Counted from the first letter of the stretch, positions 33,104-42,321 are shown. The stretch is DNA of 64,000 nucleotides from CP2-2F sp034432555 (GCA_034432555.1 DAOUBW010000014.1:1-64000), one strand, 5' to 3'. A program made the numbers and translations. The notes: generated from the sequence alone by a model not told the origin.

Positions 33104-35707
33104 ATGGACTTGAATCGTTACACACACAAAGCACAAGAGGCACTGCTCAAAGCGCAGAGCCTCGCTACTGAATACAAAAATCCCGCCATCGAGCCGATCC
33201 ACATCCTCGTTGGCTTGCTGACCCAAAAAGATGGTGTGGTGCCAGAGCTGATCGCCAAGATCAACGGGCAATCGTCAGCGCTTTTGGATGGCGCACAAGC
33301 GCTTTTGCGTGGGCAGCCGCGTTTGGGCAATCAGACTGGGCAGATCGGCTTAAGTCGCCCTGCGGTTGAGGTTCTGAATCGGGCGGAGCGCATTGCCCAA
33401 CGGATGAAGGATGATTACATCAGCACCGAGCATTTGCTCTTAGCCTTGTTGGAAGGCGGACAGGTAGCCGACCTGCTGAACAAGCACGGCATCACGGAGC
33501 AGGCAACCCTGCAAGCGCTAACCAGCATTCGCGGCAGCCAGCGCGTCACCAGTGCTGATCCGGAAAGCACCTTTCAGGCGTTAGAGAAATACGGGCGCGA
33601 TCTCACCGCGTTGGCGCGGCAGGGCAAACTCGATCCAGTCATTGGGCGCGATGAAGAAATTCGGCGCGTCATGCACATCCTCAGCCGCCGCACCAAAAAT
33701 AACCCCGTGCTGATCGGCGAGGCAGGCGTTGGCAAAACTGCCATTGTGGAAGGCTTGGCGCAGCGCATCGCCAATAGTGATGTGCCAGAAGGCTTGAAAA
33801 ATAAGCGCTTGGTGGCGCTTGATTTGGGTGGACTGGTGGCAGGCGCCAAATATCGCGGCGAATTTGAGGAGCGGCTGAAGGCAGTTTTGAAGGAAATTGC
33901 CGATAGCAACGGACAGATCATCCTCTTTGTGGACGAATTGCACACGATTGTGGGTGCAGGCGCCGCCGAAGGCGCCATGGACGCGGGCAACCTGCTCAAG
34001 CCGATGTTGGCGCGTGGCGAACTGCACATGGTCGGCGCAACCACACTTGATGAATATCGCAAGCACATTGAAAAGGACGCCGCCCTTGAACGGCGCTTTC
34101 AACCTGTTTTTGTGGAAGAGCCAAGCGTTGAGGACACAATTAGCATTCTGCGTGGCTTGAAAGAGCGCTACGAAGTGCATCATGGCGTTCGCATTCAGGA
34201 TAGCGCCGTGATCGCCGCTGCGGCGCTCAGTCAGCGCTACATTCCTGATCGGCAACTGCCCGATAAGGCAATTGACTTGATTGATGAAGCGGCTGCCAAT
34301 TTGAAGATGGAGATTGATAGCCGTCCTGTTGCGTTGGAGCGCGTTGAGCGGCAGATCATGCAGTTGGAGATCGAGCGTGAGGCGCTTAAAAAGGAGCGCG
34401 ACAAAGCCTCGAAACAGCGCCTTGCCGATCTGGAGCAAGAACTTGCCAACCTGCGCGAAACGCTGAACGCCCTGACAGCACGCTGGCAGAAGGAACGAGC
34501 GGTCATCGAGCGCATTCGGTCGGTGAAGGCAGAGCTTGATAGCACACGCCTGCAACTGGAACGGGCTGAACGCCAAAGCAACCTTGAATTAGCAGCGCGC
34601 ATTCGCTACGGCAGCCTGCCTGATCTGGAGCGCCAACTGCGCGAGACAGAAGCCGAGCTGGCGCACATGCATCAGGAAGGCGCTATGCTCAAAGAGGAAG
34701 TAGACGCCGACGAAATCGCCGCGGTGGTCAGCCGCTGGACGAGTGTGCCTGTCTCGCGCCTGTTGGAAGGCGAAGTGGAGAAGCTGCTGCACATGGAAAC
34801 GCGCCTACACGAGCGCGTGGTCGGTCAGGATGAGGCAGTCCGCGCTGTGGCATCGGCAGTGCGCCGTAGCCGTGCTGGCTTACAAGACCCAAACCGTCCG
34901 ATTGGCACTTTTCTGTTCTTAGGTCCAACCGGCGTCGGCAAGACGGAGATGGCACGCTCGTTGGCGGAATTCCTGTTTGATGATGAAAGCGCCATGGTGC
35001 GTATTGACATGAGCGAGTATGGCGAACGGCACAGCGTGGCACGCCTGATCGGTGCGCCGCCGGGCTATGTGGGCTACGAGGAAGGCGGTCAGCTGACTGA
35101 GGCAGTCCGTCGTCGCCCATACAGCGTGGTGCTGTTCGACGAGATTGAGAAGGCGCATCCTGAGGTCTTCAACATCTTCTTGCAAGTCTTCGATGAAGGA
35201 CGGCTGACCGATGGGCAAGGGCGAACGGTCAACTTCACCAATACTGTCATCATCATGACCAGCAATATTGGCAGCGAGCTGATCAAGGCAGTCGGCAGTG
35301 AGGCAGCTGTGAAGGACGTGCATGAGGCAGTGCTGCAAGCGCTGGATCGGCACTTCCGTCCAGAGTTTTTGAATCGCTTGGATGAGATCATCATCTTCCA
35401 CAGCCTTGATCGCAGCCACATTGAGCGGATTGTGACCATCCAGCTTCAGCGCTTGCAGGCTTTGTTGGCACGCCGCCAAATCACGCTGACCCTGACGCCT
35501 GAAGCACGCGCCTTCTTGGCTGAGCGCGGCTATGACCCCGTCTTTGGCGCACGTCCGCTCAAGCGCGCCATTCAGCGCTATGTGCAAGACCCATTGGCAG
35601 TCGCACTCTTGGAAGGCGACGTGCAAGAGAACGCAACAGTCCTTGCAGAGGTAGCAGAGGATGGCGAGCGTTTGATTTTCCGCACTGAACCGATCAGCGT
35701 CCGCTGA
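33104..35707 (+). CDS. clpB: ATP-dependent disaggregase ClpB
   Basis: ClpB is a hexameric AAA+ chaperone that pulls proteins out of aggregates with DnaK. The 867 residues include the N-terminal double Clp_N domain, NBD1 with Walker A GEAGVGKT near 205 and Walker B ILFVDELH, the middle coiled coil (about 400-530), NBD2 with Walker A GPTGVGKT near 607 and Walker B VVLFDEIEKAHPEVF, and the D2-small domain with GARPLKRAIQRYV. GAGG lies 10 bases before the ATG at 33104. No CIRCE palindrome is visible upstream. TTGACG near 33049 may be part of its promoter. Confidence 0.96.
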   Translation: MDLNRYTHKAQEALLKAQSLATEYKNPAIEPIHILVGLLTQKDGVVPELIAKINGQSSALLDGAQALLRGQPRLGNQTGQIGLSRPAVEVLNRAERIAQRMKDDYISTEHLLLALLEGGQVADLLNKHGITEQATLQALTSIRGSQRVTSADPESTFQALEKYGRDLTALARQGKLDPVIGRDEEIRRVMHILSRRTKNNPVLIGEAGVGKTAIVEGLAQRIANSDVPEGLKNKRLVALDLGGLVAGAKYRGEFEERLKAVLKEIADSNGQIILFVDELHTIVGAGAAEGAMDAGNLLKPMLARGELHMVGATTLDEYRKHIEKDAALERRFQPVFVEEPSVEDTISILRGLKERYEVHHGVRIQDSAVIAAAALSQRYIPDRQLPDKAIDLIDEAAANLKMEIDSRPVALERVERQIMQLEIEREALKKERDKASKQRLADLEQELANLRETLNALTARWQKERAVIERIRSVKAELDSTRLQLERAERQSNLELAARIRYGSLPDLERQLRETEAELAHMHQEGAMLKEEVDADEIAAVVSRWTSVPVSRLLEGEVEKLLHMETRLHERVVGQDEAVRAVASAVRRSRAGLQDPNRPIGTFLFLGPTGVGKTEMARSLAEFLFDDESAMVRIDMSEYGERHSVARLIGAPPGYVGYEEGGQLTEAVRRRPYSVVLFDEIEKAHPEVFNIFLQVFDEGRLTDGQGRTVNFTNTVIIMTSNIGSELIKAVGSEAAVKDVHEAVLQALDRHFRPEFLNRLDEIIIFHSLDRSHIERIVTIQLQRLQALLARRQITLTLTPEARAFLAERGYDPVFGARPLKRAIQRYVQDPLAVALLEGDVQENATVLAEVAEDGERLIFRTEPISVR

Positions 35708-35744
35708 GAAACGCACACGGGCAGCCAATGCCTATCCCCAGCCC

Positions 35745-35766
35745 CTTTCCCCGCTCGTCGGGAAAG
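35745..35766. terminator. hairpin between clpB and the convergent FemAB gene
   Basis: CTTTCCC and GGGAAAG form a 7-bp stem with an 8-base loop in a C-rich stretch between the two stops. There is no T-run, so function is uncertain. Confidence 0.35.
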
Positions 35767-35819
35767 CGGTATCAGGTCCACTGCCCCGCGTGCAGGCAAG
35801 CGCGTAAGGCGCGCTGCTG

Positions 35820-36917
35820 TTAGGCTTGCCGACGCTTGCGGCGCAGCCATGCCCGTAAGCGCGGCATCGCCTGCGTATAGAGCCAGTAGAGCGGCGCGAT
35901 CGGTGCATAGTCCCACGCACCGATGTACCACGTTAGCACGCCGCCATAATCGCGCTTAAAGAGCCACACACTCCACAGCGGGTCGGATTCTTCAAAGCGC
36001 GTTGGCGCACCCCACATATCATAGATGCTAAAGCCGTTTGCCTTTGCCCACAGCATGGCTTCCCACTGCAAGGCATCGGCAGGCATCAGCTTTCGAAGTT
36101 CGTTATCTGAAGTGGAAGCGCCGCTGAAATAGAGGCACTTTTGCCCAAAGGCAAGCAGCACCACATGCGCCACCATTTGCCCGTTCACCTCCGCGATGAG
36201 CGCGTGCGCCAAGCCCGCCTCAAGCAGCGTCTGCCATTCGTCAAGGTAATAGGCAGCAGGGCGCGTGGTGAAAGCATTGCGCTTGCCCGTCTCCACATAG
36301 AGCGCCACCATGGCGGGCAGATCAGCCAGCGTTGCAGCGCGGATCGTCACGCCGTGCCGTGCGCCATAGCGCACCTTGCGGCGCTTGCTCTGAGTCATGG
36401 CGGCAAGCAGCGCATCTTCGGAGCGCGTGAGATCAAGCAGCACCGTATTTTTGAACTGCACCTGCTCTGCCGAAAAGCGCCAGCCACGCTTGTGCAAGGT
36501 TGCGACCACTGCTGCGCCCAACGGGTCGCTCTGCCAAGTGGGCGTGTTTGGCTCACCAGTGTGCTGCACCACATCGGGATCAATCTTGAGCTGGATGGCA
36601 AACCGCCGCCGTGCCAAACGCTCCAGATCGTCTAACACTTGTGCCAACAACGCGGAGTCGGCGTAGTTGAGCAGCGGCGCTTTGGGCATATACAGCACGC
36701 GCAAGAAGCCGATGCGCCGCGTGAGTAGGAGTGCCGCCGCGCATACCGCACCTGAGGCATCCTGCCAGATGAACTTTTCAGGCTGCCAGCCCGTGCTGCG
36801 CTGCTTAAAGCTGCCCCACACTGAAGTTTGCAAGGGGTGCGCGCACGGCAAACCGCGGATCAGATCGTCCCACGCTGAAGGCGTGCCGTTGAAGGCTGTA
36901 AACGTGTAGCGGCTCAT
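35820..36917 (-). CDS. FemAB-family peptidyltransferase, copy 2
   Basis: The 365-residue protein has two GNAT-type domains of the FemAB/MurM family, which add amino acids from aminoacyl-tRNA to lipid II or peptidoglycan. Diagnostic blocks are HPLQTSVWGSFKQRSTGW at the start, KIDPDV near 115, KRRKVRYGARHGVTIR near 195, NAFTTRPAAYYLDEW, VVLLAFGQKCLYFSGAS, and WEAMLWAKANGFSIYDMWGAP. The final YGGVLTWYIGAWDY tail is also typical. The ATG at 36917 overlaps the preceding FemAB stop as ATGA. The two neighbours are paralogues and may act in sequence on the same bridge. Confidence 0.88.
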   Translation of the reverse strand: MSRYTFTAFNGTPSAWDDLIRGLPCAHPLQTSVWGSFKQRSTGWQPEKFIWQDASGAVCAAALLLTRRIGFLRVLYMPKAPLLNYADSALLAQVLDDLERLARRRFAIQLKIDPDVVQHTGEPNTPTWQSDPLGAAVVATLHKRGWRFSAEQVQFKNTVLLDLTRSEDALLAAMTQSKRRKVRYGARHGVTIRAATLADLPAMVALYVETGKRNAFTTRPAAYYLDEWQTLLEAGLAHALIAEVNGQMVAHVVLLAFGQKCLYFSGASTSDNELRKLMPADALQWEAMLWAKANGFSIYDMWGAPTRFEESDPLWSVWLFKRDYGGVLTWYIGAWDYAPIAPLYWLYTQAMPRLRAWLRRKRRQA

Positions 36918-37951
36918 GCTGCACCGCCTTGCCGCCGCACGTACCACAGGTAAAGTGCGTACAGCGCACGGTTGTTCACCAAGTCCCAAGCGCCTACGCT
37001 GCGGCGCAGCGCACCGCCAAAGCCGCGCTTAAACTTATAAACGCCCCACAAGCCATCCTCACGCTCCTCGAAGTTTGCCTCCAGCGTCGCCTCGTCAGCA
37101 TCTGGCACGCCCCACAGATCGTAGCGCAACGCGCCCGCCGCCTTTGCCCAACGGATCGCCTCCCACTGCACGATGTAGGTCGGCATTCGGTTGCGTTCGG
37201 CGTTGGAAGATGCACCATAGAGGTAGTAAGCAGTCTCACCACAGCGAAAGACCATCACCGCTGCCAAATCTTGCCCCGCGTGGGAGGCAATCAACAAGGC
37301 AACCTCGCCACTGGGCGTGAATGCCTCATAAACGCTCTGATAGTAGGCAGGTGGGCGGGCATAAAACGAGTCGCGCTGGGCAGTCACTTGCATCAGCACG
37401 CCGAAGTGAGCGGCATCCGCAGCCGTACCAAGCCGCACTGTTACTTCTTTCTTCTGCCCCAGGCGGCACTTATAGCGGGTAGATTGATTCATGCGCTTCA
37501 AGATGTCGTCCTCTGTGCCGCTGAGGTCTAGCACAATGGTGCGCGGCTGCTGGATTGTTTCGGGCGAGAGGCGCAGCCCTGCGCGGGTCAGCCGTTCGGG
37601 CAAATCAGGGCGCGGGCGGTACCAATCGCACGGCTCAACCTTGATGAACGCCGCGCCGCAGCGGCGCAGCGCACGCCACAGCAGATCGTTGGCAGCCTCA
37701 TCGGCGCTGAATAGAGGCGCGGCGGGCAAATAGGCGCGTCTGCCCAGTCGCAGCGGCAAACGGCGCAGCAGGGCTTGCGCGCCTGCCACGATCTGCCCTT
37801 CCGCATTGGTAATGGCAAGGCGCTGTGCTTGCCAACCAAAACGGCTTTGGTGCGTTCCCCACGCTGAAAGCTGCAAAATATGGGCATCCGTGTGAGCGCG
37901 CACAAAAGCATCCCACGCAGCGGCAGTCGGTGTGTGTATATGGTAAGCCAT
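36914..37951 (-). CDS. FemAB-family peptidyltransferase, copy 1
   Basis: The 345-residue FemAB protein parallels the next gene in every block: ILQLSAWGTHQSRFGW, KVEPCDWYRPRP, MNQSTRYKCRLGQKKEVTVR, DSFYARPPAYYQSVY, MVFRCGETAYYLYGAS and WEAIRWAKAAGALRYDLWGVP. It should transfer amino acids to a peptidoglycan precursor at the inner membrane face. The ATG at 37951 has no ribosome site and sits eight bases from a TGC-TATAAT box, so it may be read from a leaderless mRNA. It also lies 27 bases after the TPR/stalk gene. Translational coupling joins it to copy 2. Confidence 0.88.
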   Translation of the reverse strand: MAYHIHTPTAAAWDAFVRAHTDAHILQLSAWGTHQSRFGWQAQRLAITNAEGQIVAGAQALLRRLPLRLGRRAYLPAAPLFSADEAANDLLWRALRRCGAAFIKVEPCDWYRPRPDLPERLTRAGLRLSPETIQQPRTIVLDLSGTEDDILKRMNQSTRYKCRLGQKKEVTVRLGTAADAAHFGVLMQVTAQRDSFYARPPAYYQSVYEAFTPSGEVALLIASHAGQDLAAVMVFRCGETAYYLYGASSNAERNRMPTYIVQWEAIRWAKAAGALRYDLWGVPDADEATLEANFEEREDGLWGVYKFKRGFGGALRRSVGAWDLVNNRALYALYLWYVRRQGGAA

Positions 37952-37959
37952 AGGTTGCC

Positions 37960-37965
37960 ATTATA
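37960..37965 (-). promoter_or_regulatory. extended -10 box giving a probable leaderless FemAB mRNA
   Basis: TGC-TATAAT on the minus strand is a perfect extended -10 located eight bases before the ATG at 37951. No -35 or ribosome site is seen. Confidence 0.5.
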
Positions 37966-37978
37966 GCACGCCCACAGG

Positions 37979-38782
37979 CTAGATCGGTGTGGGTGTGACT
38001 GTTGGCGCATCGGGCGTGGCACTTGGCGGCGGTGTTAAGCTCGGCACAGGCGTATTGCTGGGCAGTGGTGTAGCGCTCGGCGGCAGCGTCTGGCTGGGAG
38101 TTGGCGTTTCGGTAGGCGGGCGCGTAAAGGTGGGTGAGGGCGTGCGGGATGGCACACGGGTGATGGTTGGGCGCGGCGTTTGCGTTGGGCGCAGGGTGTT
38201 AGCAGGGCGCGGCGTCTCGGTTGGCGCAGCAGTCCAGGTGGGCGGCAGTGTGAAGGTGGCAATCGGCGTTGGGCTTGGCAGCGTTGGGCGCGGCGTGCGT
38301 GTGAAGGTGGCGGTTGGTGTGGCAGACGGCGGCGTGAGGGCTGGCACAATCACCGCGCCTGCCAAAAAGACGATCACAAAGGCGGCGGCGCCCATCAGCA
38401 CAACGATGATAAGCGTTTGCAACACTTCCCAAAATCGGGCGGGAATACGGAGAGGCGGCAGCCTGACTTGCGAGAGATCAACCTGTGGCAGCTTCACCTG
38501 AGAGAGATCGAGCGCGGGGCGCGGCGGCAAGGGGACGCCCGTCAGCTTTTCCAGCGCCACACGCGCCTTTGTATTGCGCGGATTGATCGCCAACACACGG
38601 CGGAGCGCCTCAATCCGTTCGGTGTCCGTCTCGGCGGCGGTTGCCAGCCACAACCAGACCGTCTCTTGCTCAGGTTGGCTCTGGCTGAGTTCGCGCAGGA
38701 TGGGGCGTGCTTCGGCGGGGTTGCCTTGCTGCACAAGGCGGATTGCTTCGTTGAGTGCTTGCAAAAAGTTGTTTGTTGCCAA
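37979..38782 (-). CDS. TPR-like membrane protein with Thr/Pro-rich outer stalk
   Basis: The 267-residue protein has a cytoplasmic TPR-like N-terminus (about 1-85, with VWLWLATAAE, IEALRRVLAINPRN). A repeat-like LDLSQVKLPQVDLSQVRLP linker, one membrane helix (about 118-148) and a 115-residue tail made almost only of Thr, Pro and Ser follow. Such tails are common stalks on Chloroflexota surface proteins. The TTG start at 38782 is supported by GAGG six bases upstream. It follows the fumarase-type gene by 36 bases and precedes the FemAB pair by 27, so one operon is likely. The function is unknown. Linking a cytoplasmic interaction domain to the cell wall is one possibility. Confidence 0.7.
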   Translation of the reverse strand: MATNNFLQALNEAIRLVQQGNPAEARPILRELSQSQPEQETVWLWLATAAETDTERIEALRRVLAINPRNTKARVALEKLTGVPLPPRPALDLSQVKLPQVDLSQVRLPPLRIPARFWEVLQTLIIVVLMGAAAFVIVFLAGAVIVPALTPPSATPTATFTRTPRPTLPSPTPIATFTLPPTWTAAPTETPRPANTLRPTQTPRPTITRVPSRTPSPTFTRPPTETPTPSQTLPPSATPLPSNTPVPSLTPPPSATPDAPTVTPTPI

Positions 38783-38818
38783 ACCACACCTCGTACTTGT
38801 GCCTGTCAGATATTGGGA

Positions 38819-39529
38819 CTAGCTCAACACTTCGTCTTCGTAGCGCGTGATCTCGCCAAAGCGCTTCAGGGTCAGTTCGGGTAAGCCTTCATAGGCAGCC
38901 GCCAAGCGCTCGTCTACTTGCTTGTTCAGCTTCTCAAAGAGCGAGTTGCCCTCACGGTCACAATCCACAATCAGCGGACCGAAATTTTGAATATCCAGCA
39001 CCCACATCGCCTGTGCCAAGCCGAGTTCTTCGCGCCACACCACCTGCCGCACGCGCTGAATTGCCTGCCCATACATCGCACCCAAGCCGTAGCCCATCAG
39101 CAGCAGATAGGTAGCGCCATTCGGCACGAAATGTGCCTTGTAAATCTCGGACGACAAGCCGCTTTTGCCAATGACGCACTTCACGCCAAACTCGCCTAGC
39201 AGGCGTGGCATCCACTTGGCAAAGCGGAAAGAGGCAGTGCCTGTTGTAGCGCTGATGCGATATTCGCCGTTATCGCTGCCATCGGCAGACGGCGGACGGA
39301 TTTCCTCGACCGCGGGCGAGGAATGGAAATTGACGTTCACCTGTGAAATATCCACACCGTGCGGCAAGGGCTGCCCTTCATCCAGCAAGCGGCGGTAAAA
39401 GCCTTCGCGCCCGGTGAACAATGTGCCGCTCAGGTAGACCACATCCCCCATCGCCAGCTTTGCCGTATCTTCGGCACGGATGGGGGTGGTGAAATCGTGG
39501 CGGCGGAGTTTTTCAAGGGCGCTGCTCAT
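38819..39529 (-). CDS. fumarate hydratase/tartrate dehydratase beta-subunit-like protein
   Basis: The 236-residue protein matches the swivelling beta domain of class I Fe-S hydro-lyases (fumarase or L(+)-tartrate dehydratase). Family features are GDVVYLSGTLFTGREG near 28, DGSDNGEYRISATTGTASFRFAKWMPRLL near 90-115, VKCVIGKSGL, and a C-terminal segment with WVLDIQNFGPLIVDCDREGNSL. The iron-sulphur cluster is carried by the alpha subunit, which is not in the window. The start overlaps the stop of a 35-codon gene as ATGA. Whether an unlinked alpha gene exists or this domain acts alone cannot be told here. Confidence 0.8.
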   Translation of the reverse strand: MSSALEKLRRHDFTTPIRAEDTAKLAMGDVVYLSGTLFTGREGFYRRLLDEGQPLPHGVDISQVNVNFHSSPAVEEIRPPSADGSDNGEYRISATTGTASFRFAKWMPRLLGEFGVKCVIGKSGLSSEIYKAHFVPNGATYLLLMGYGLGAMYGQAIQRVRQVVWREELGLAQAMWVLDIQNFGPLIVDCDREGNSLFEKLNKQVDERLAAAYEGLPELTLKRFGEITRYEDEVLS

Positions 39530-39633
39530 TCGTCTTGCCCTCGCAGCGCATTAATGACGGTCAGGCTGACGGTGACGCCAGCGGCAACAACGACGATCAC
39601 GCTGACGATCACAGCGATTAACCCAAAGTCCAT
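39526..39633 (-). CDS. 35-residue single-span membrane protein
   Basis: A strong AAGGAG ribosome site lies 11 bases before the ATG at 39633. The product is a five-residue N-terminus, one long Val/Ile-rich helix (AVIVSVIVVVAAGVTVSL) and a short charged tail (RGQDE). Its TGA overlaps the ATG of the fumarase-type gene, so the two are translationally coupled. The reading frame is open further upstream, but those codons show no protein-like pattern and lack a ribosome site. It may anchor or regulate the following enzyme, or serve as a translation leader. Confidence 0.65.
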   Translation of the reverse strand: MDFGLIAVIVSVIVVVAAGVTVSLTVINALRGQDE

Positions 39634-39787
39634 GTGCGGAAACGCTCCTTTCCAGTAAGTCTCAGCGCGAAGGGCACGCCTCGCTTGTTTTGAGAATCGA
39701 TAACCTTGTTTGCTAGTAAGTGTGACCTGAGCGCCGATCAATGTCAAGCGGCGAATTGGGCGGGGTGAATTTTGTGGCGACGAACTG

Positions 39788-39821
39788 AACACGCCCACGC
39801 CTACTTTGGCGTGGGCGTGTT
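39788..39821 (-). terminator. strong hairpin after the ferredoxin-NADP reductase gene
   Basis: AACACGCCCACGCC and GGCGTGGGCGTGTT form a perfect 14-bp stem with a 6-base loop, 21 bases past the fprA-like stop on the minus strand. It separates that gene from the operon starting at 39633. Confidence 0.75.
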
Positions 39822-39842
39822 TTCACAGAAGGCGCGCAGCCT

Positions 39843-41258
39843 TTAATCCGCCGAGACTTGCTCGCCTTTATGTGCCTCAATGACCTCTAGCATGTCTGGG
39901 ATGCGGCTGAATTTCAGGCGCGGGCGTCCCACGGCTTGCCCGTTGGCAATTTCCGCCTGATCAAGGCGCTGCCAGTCGCTGAAGGTGATATATGCCACAC
40001 GGCGGCTTGCCATCAGCGCCAAAATTGCCTCACGGGCGGCATTTTCGGACGGCAGTTCGGGCAGGTTGGGCAAATCTTCGATCAATTTGTTGACCGTCTC
40101 CACCGAATCAGGCTTGTTGGTGCCGATGATGCCCGTCGGACCGCGCTTGATCCAGCCTGTGCAGTAGACGCCGCGCACAGGCTGCCCATCTGCCAACACG
40201 CGCCCTTGATCATTGGGAATAACGCCGTTTTTCTCGTCAAAGGGCAGGTCGGGCAGCGCTACACCTTTGTAGCCGATGCTGCGGAAGACCAAGCCAACCG
40301 GGATTGTGTAGGTTTCCTCAGTTGCCTTCGGGCGCAGTGACCCATCGCTGGAAGGTTGCAGCACATTCCGCACCAGCTTGATCGCCTCAACGCGCTGCGT
40401 GCCGATTAGCTCAACAGGCGAAACGAGGAAATGCATATGAATTTGGCGTGCCTTGCCGCGCACGCCGCGCTGGGCGTAGCTTTGCAGCAGCGCAACGTTC
40501 TTGCGCGCCATGTTATCGCCCGAATCTGCCAGCCAAGCCTCACTGAGCGGATCAAGGCTGGCATCTTCCACGCTGACCACCACATCAGCATCCGCCAATT
40601 CACCGAGTTCTTTCAGCTCAGGGTTGGTGTAGGCAGCCTGTGCAGGTCCGCGCCGTCCCAGCATGTAGATGTGCTTCACGCGGCTGTTCCGCAGCGCTTC
40701 CAGCGCATAGTCGGCAATATCGGTCTGGTGCAGTTCTTCAGGCGTGCTGGCAAGGATGCGCGCCACATCCATTGCCACGTTGCCGTTGCCAATCACAGCG
40801 ACGCGCTCTTGCGAGAGGTCGAAATGCAGGTCGCGGTAATCGGGATGTGCGTTATACCAACCGACAAATTCGGTGGCGGCGTGGCTGCCTACCAAATCCT
40901 CACCGTGAATGCCCATCCGCCGATCTGATTGCGCGCCAACGGCATAGATCACGGCGTGGTAGTGTGCGGTCAGATCGGCGTGCGTCAGGTCGCGCCCGAT
41001 CTCCACATTGCCAAAGAAACGGAAGTTAGGGTGTGCTGCGATTTTCTCATAGACCTTCGTCACGCTCTTGATCTTCTGATGATCCGGCGCAACACCACCG
41101 CGCACCAAGCCATAAGGCGTGGGTAAACGGTCGTACATATCAAGCGCGATAACGAGTTGCATTTGCTTCAGAAGATGCTCGGCTGCATAGAAGCCCGACG
41201 GTCCCGATCCAATGATGGCGACGCGCAGCGGCTGTGCGACTGTTCCGATAGATGGCAT
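39843..41258 (-). CDS. fprA: ferredoxin-NADP+ reductase of the adrenodoxin-reductase/FprA type
   Basis: The 471-residue flavoprotein passes electrons between NADPH and ferredoxin. The FAD-binding motif GSGPSGFYAAEHLL lies near 17-30, followed by DRLPTPYGLVRGGVAPDHQKIKSV, which is diagnostic for this group. The NADPH motif is GNGNVAMDVARIL near 160, and RRGPAQAAYTNPELKEL and YCTGWIKRGPTGIIGTN complete the pattern. GAGG lies 11 bases before the ATG at 41258. It is monocistronic, ending at a strong hairpin. Its partner ferredoxin is not in the window. Confidence 0.9.
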   Translation of the reverse strand: MPSIGTVAQPLRVAIIGSGPSGFYAAEHLLKQMQLVIALDMYDRLPTPYGLVRGGVAPDHQKIKSVTKVYEKIAAHPNFRFFGNVEIGRDLTHADLTAHYHAVIYAVGAQSDRRMGIHGEDLVGSHAATEFVGWYNAHPDYRDLHFDLSQERVAVIGNGNVAMDVARILASTPEELHQTDIADYALEALRNSRVKHIYMLGRRGPAQAAYTNPELKELGELADADVVVSVEDASLDPLSEAWLADSGDNMARKNVALLQSYAQRGVRGKARQIHMHFLVSPVELIGTQRVEAIKLVRNVLQPSSDGSLRPKATEETYTIPVGLVFRSIGYKGVALPDLPFDEKNGVIPNDQGRVLADGQPVRGVYCTGWIKRGPTGIIGTNKPDSVETVNKLIEDLPNLPELPSENAAREAILALMASRRVAYITFSDWQRLDQAEIANGQAVGRPRLKFSRIPDMLEVIEAHKGEQVSAD

Positions 41259-41397
41259 GTTTGGCGATACCTCACACTATAGTTTCGGAAAATGCTTGTT
41301 AGAAAGTGCAGTGTTTCACAAGGACACTATACGGCAATCTATGCCAAATGGCAATGCAGGAAGGCATTAAAGTGGCATTACAAAAATCATGTTGATC

Positions 41398-42321
41398 TCA
41401 GGTTTGGGCAGCTCGTGCCGCCGCTTGGCTGCGCCGTTCACTTTGGAGCGCCAACAGCACGCCGATCACAATCAGCACCGCGCCGATCACCAATTCCCGC
41501 GTGATTGCTTGCCCAAGCAGCAGGTTGGAGAGCAGCGCGCCAACTAACGGTTGGGCAAAGAAGAAGAGTGAGGCAACGCTTGCCTCTACGAGGGCAAAGG
41601 CGCGATTCCACAAGTAGTTCGCGCCGCCCATCACGATCACGCTCAGGAAAAAGATGCCCGCTAGAATTTCCAGCGTAGGCGCGGGCAGGACTGTATCGCG
41701 CAGTTCGAGTGCTGCGATGGGCGCGCAGAACACAAAGCCGCCGATCAGGGCATAGGTGGTGATCACCATCGTGCCAAAGCGCATGGAGGCACGCCGAATC
41801 AGCACAGAATAGGCGCCCCAGCCCACCGCAGCGATAGCGAGTGCCACATCACCCATCAATCGGCGTTCATCGCCTATGCCAACAGCAAATTGCGATAAGT
41901 CTAGGATGATTAGCACGCCGAGCGTTGCCACTGCGCCTGAGATTAACTTAAGCGGCGTGAGTGGTTCGCGCAGCAGCAGCCACGCAAATAGCACAATGAA
42001 AGCCGGTGAGGCGCTGGTGATGACCGAGCCGTTGATGGCAGACGAAAGCGCCGTACCTACAAATTGCAAGCCGACGCTCATGCCAAAGCCTAGCACGCCC
42101 AGCAGCATTAGATACAGTGCGTCGCGGCGCGGCAGGCTCAGCTTGCCTTGTGCCGCCACAATGCCGATGAACAGCAAGGCAGCGATGCCCAGCCGAAGGC
42201 TCAGCAGCGTTAAGGGTGGGATAACTTTCATCATGGCGTCGCTTACGACGAACATCGCGCCCCAGAGCGCCGCTGCCGTGATGCCATACAGCGCACCACG
42301 CAGCGTTTGCGTTGATTGCAT
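41398..42321 (-). CDS. EamA/DMT family transporter
   Basis: The 307-residue protein has ten membrane helices in two EamA repeats (about 8-140 and 152-290). The family end motif is seen in the first half as AFIVLFAWLLLREPLTPLKLISGAV and in the second as FFAQPLVGALLSNLLLGQAITRELVIGAVLIVIG. Such proteins export amino acids, purines or other small metabolites. No substrate can be assigned. AGGA lies about 10 bases before the ATG at 42321. It lies 95 bases after uvrC on the same strand and could be co-transcribed. Confidence 0.88.
   Translation of the reverse strand: MQSTQTLRGALYGITAAALWGAMFVVSDAMMKVIPPLTLLSLRLGIAALLFIGIVAAQGKLSLPRRDALYLMLLGVLGFGMSVGLQFVGTALSSAINGSVITSASPAFIVLFAWLLLREPLTPLKLISGAVATLGVLIILDLSQFAVGIGDERRLMGDVALAIAAVGWGAYSVLIRRASMRFGTMVITTYALIGGFVFCAPIAALELRDTVLPAPTLEILAGIFFLSVIVMGGANYLWNRAFALVEASVASLFFFAQPLVGALLSNLLLGQAITRELVIGAVLIVIGVLLALQSERRSQAAARAAQT

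Noticed and set aside
37989..38501. Plus-strand open frame with Gly/Val-rich repeats
   Set aside because: It is the antisense of the Thr/Pro stalk of the TPR-like gene. Repeated ACN/CCN codons keep the opposite frame open. It has no ribosome site.
39634..39798. Upstream extension of the 35-residue membrane protein
   Set aside because: The extra 55 codons show no fold pattern and no ribosome site, whereas AAGGAG precedes the inner ATG.
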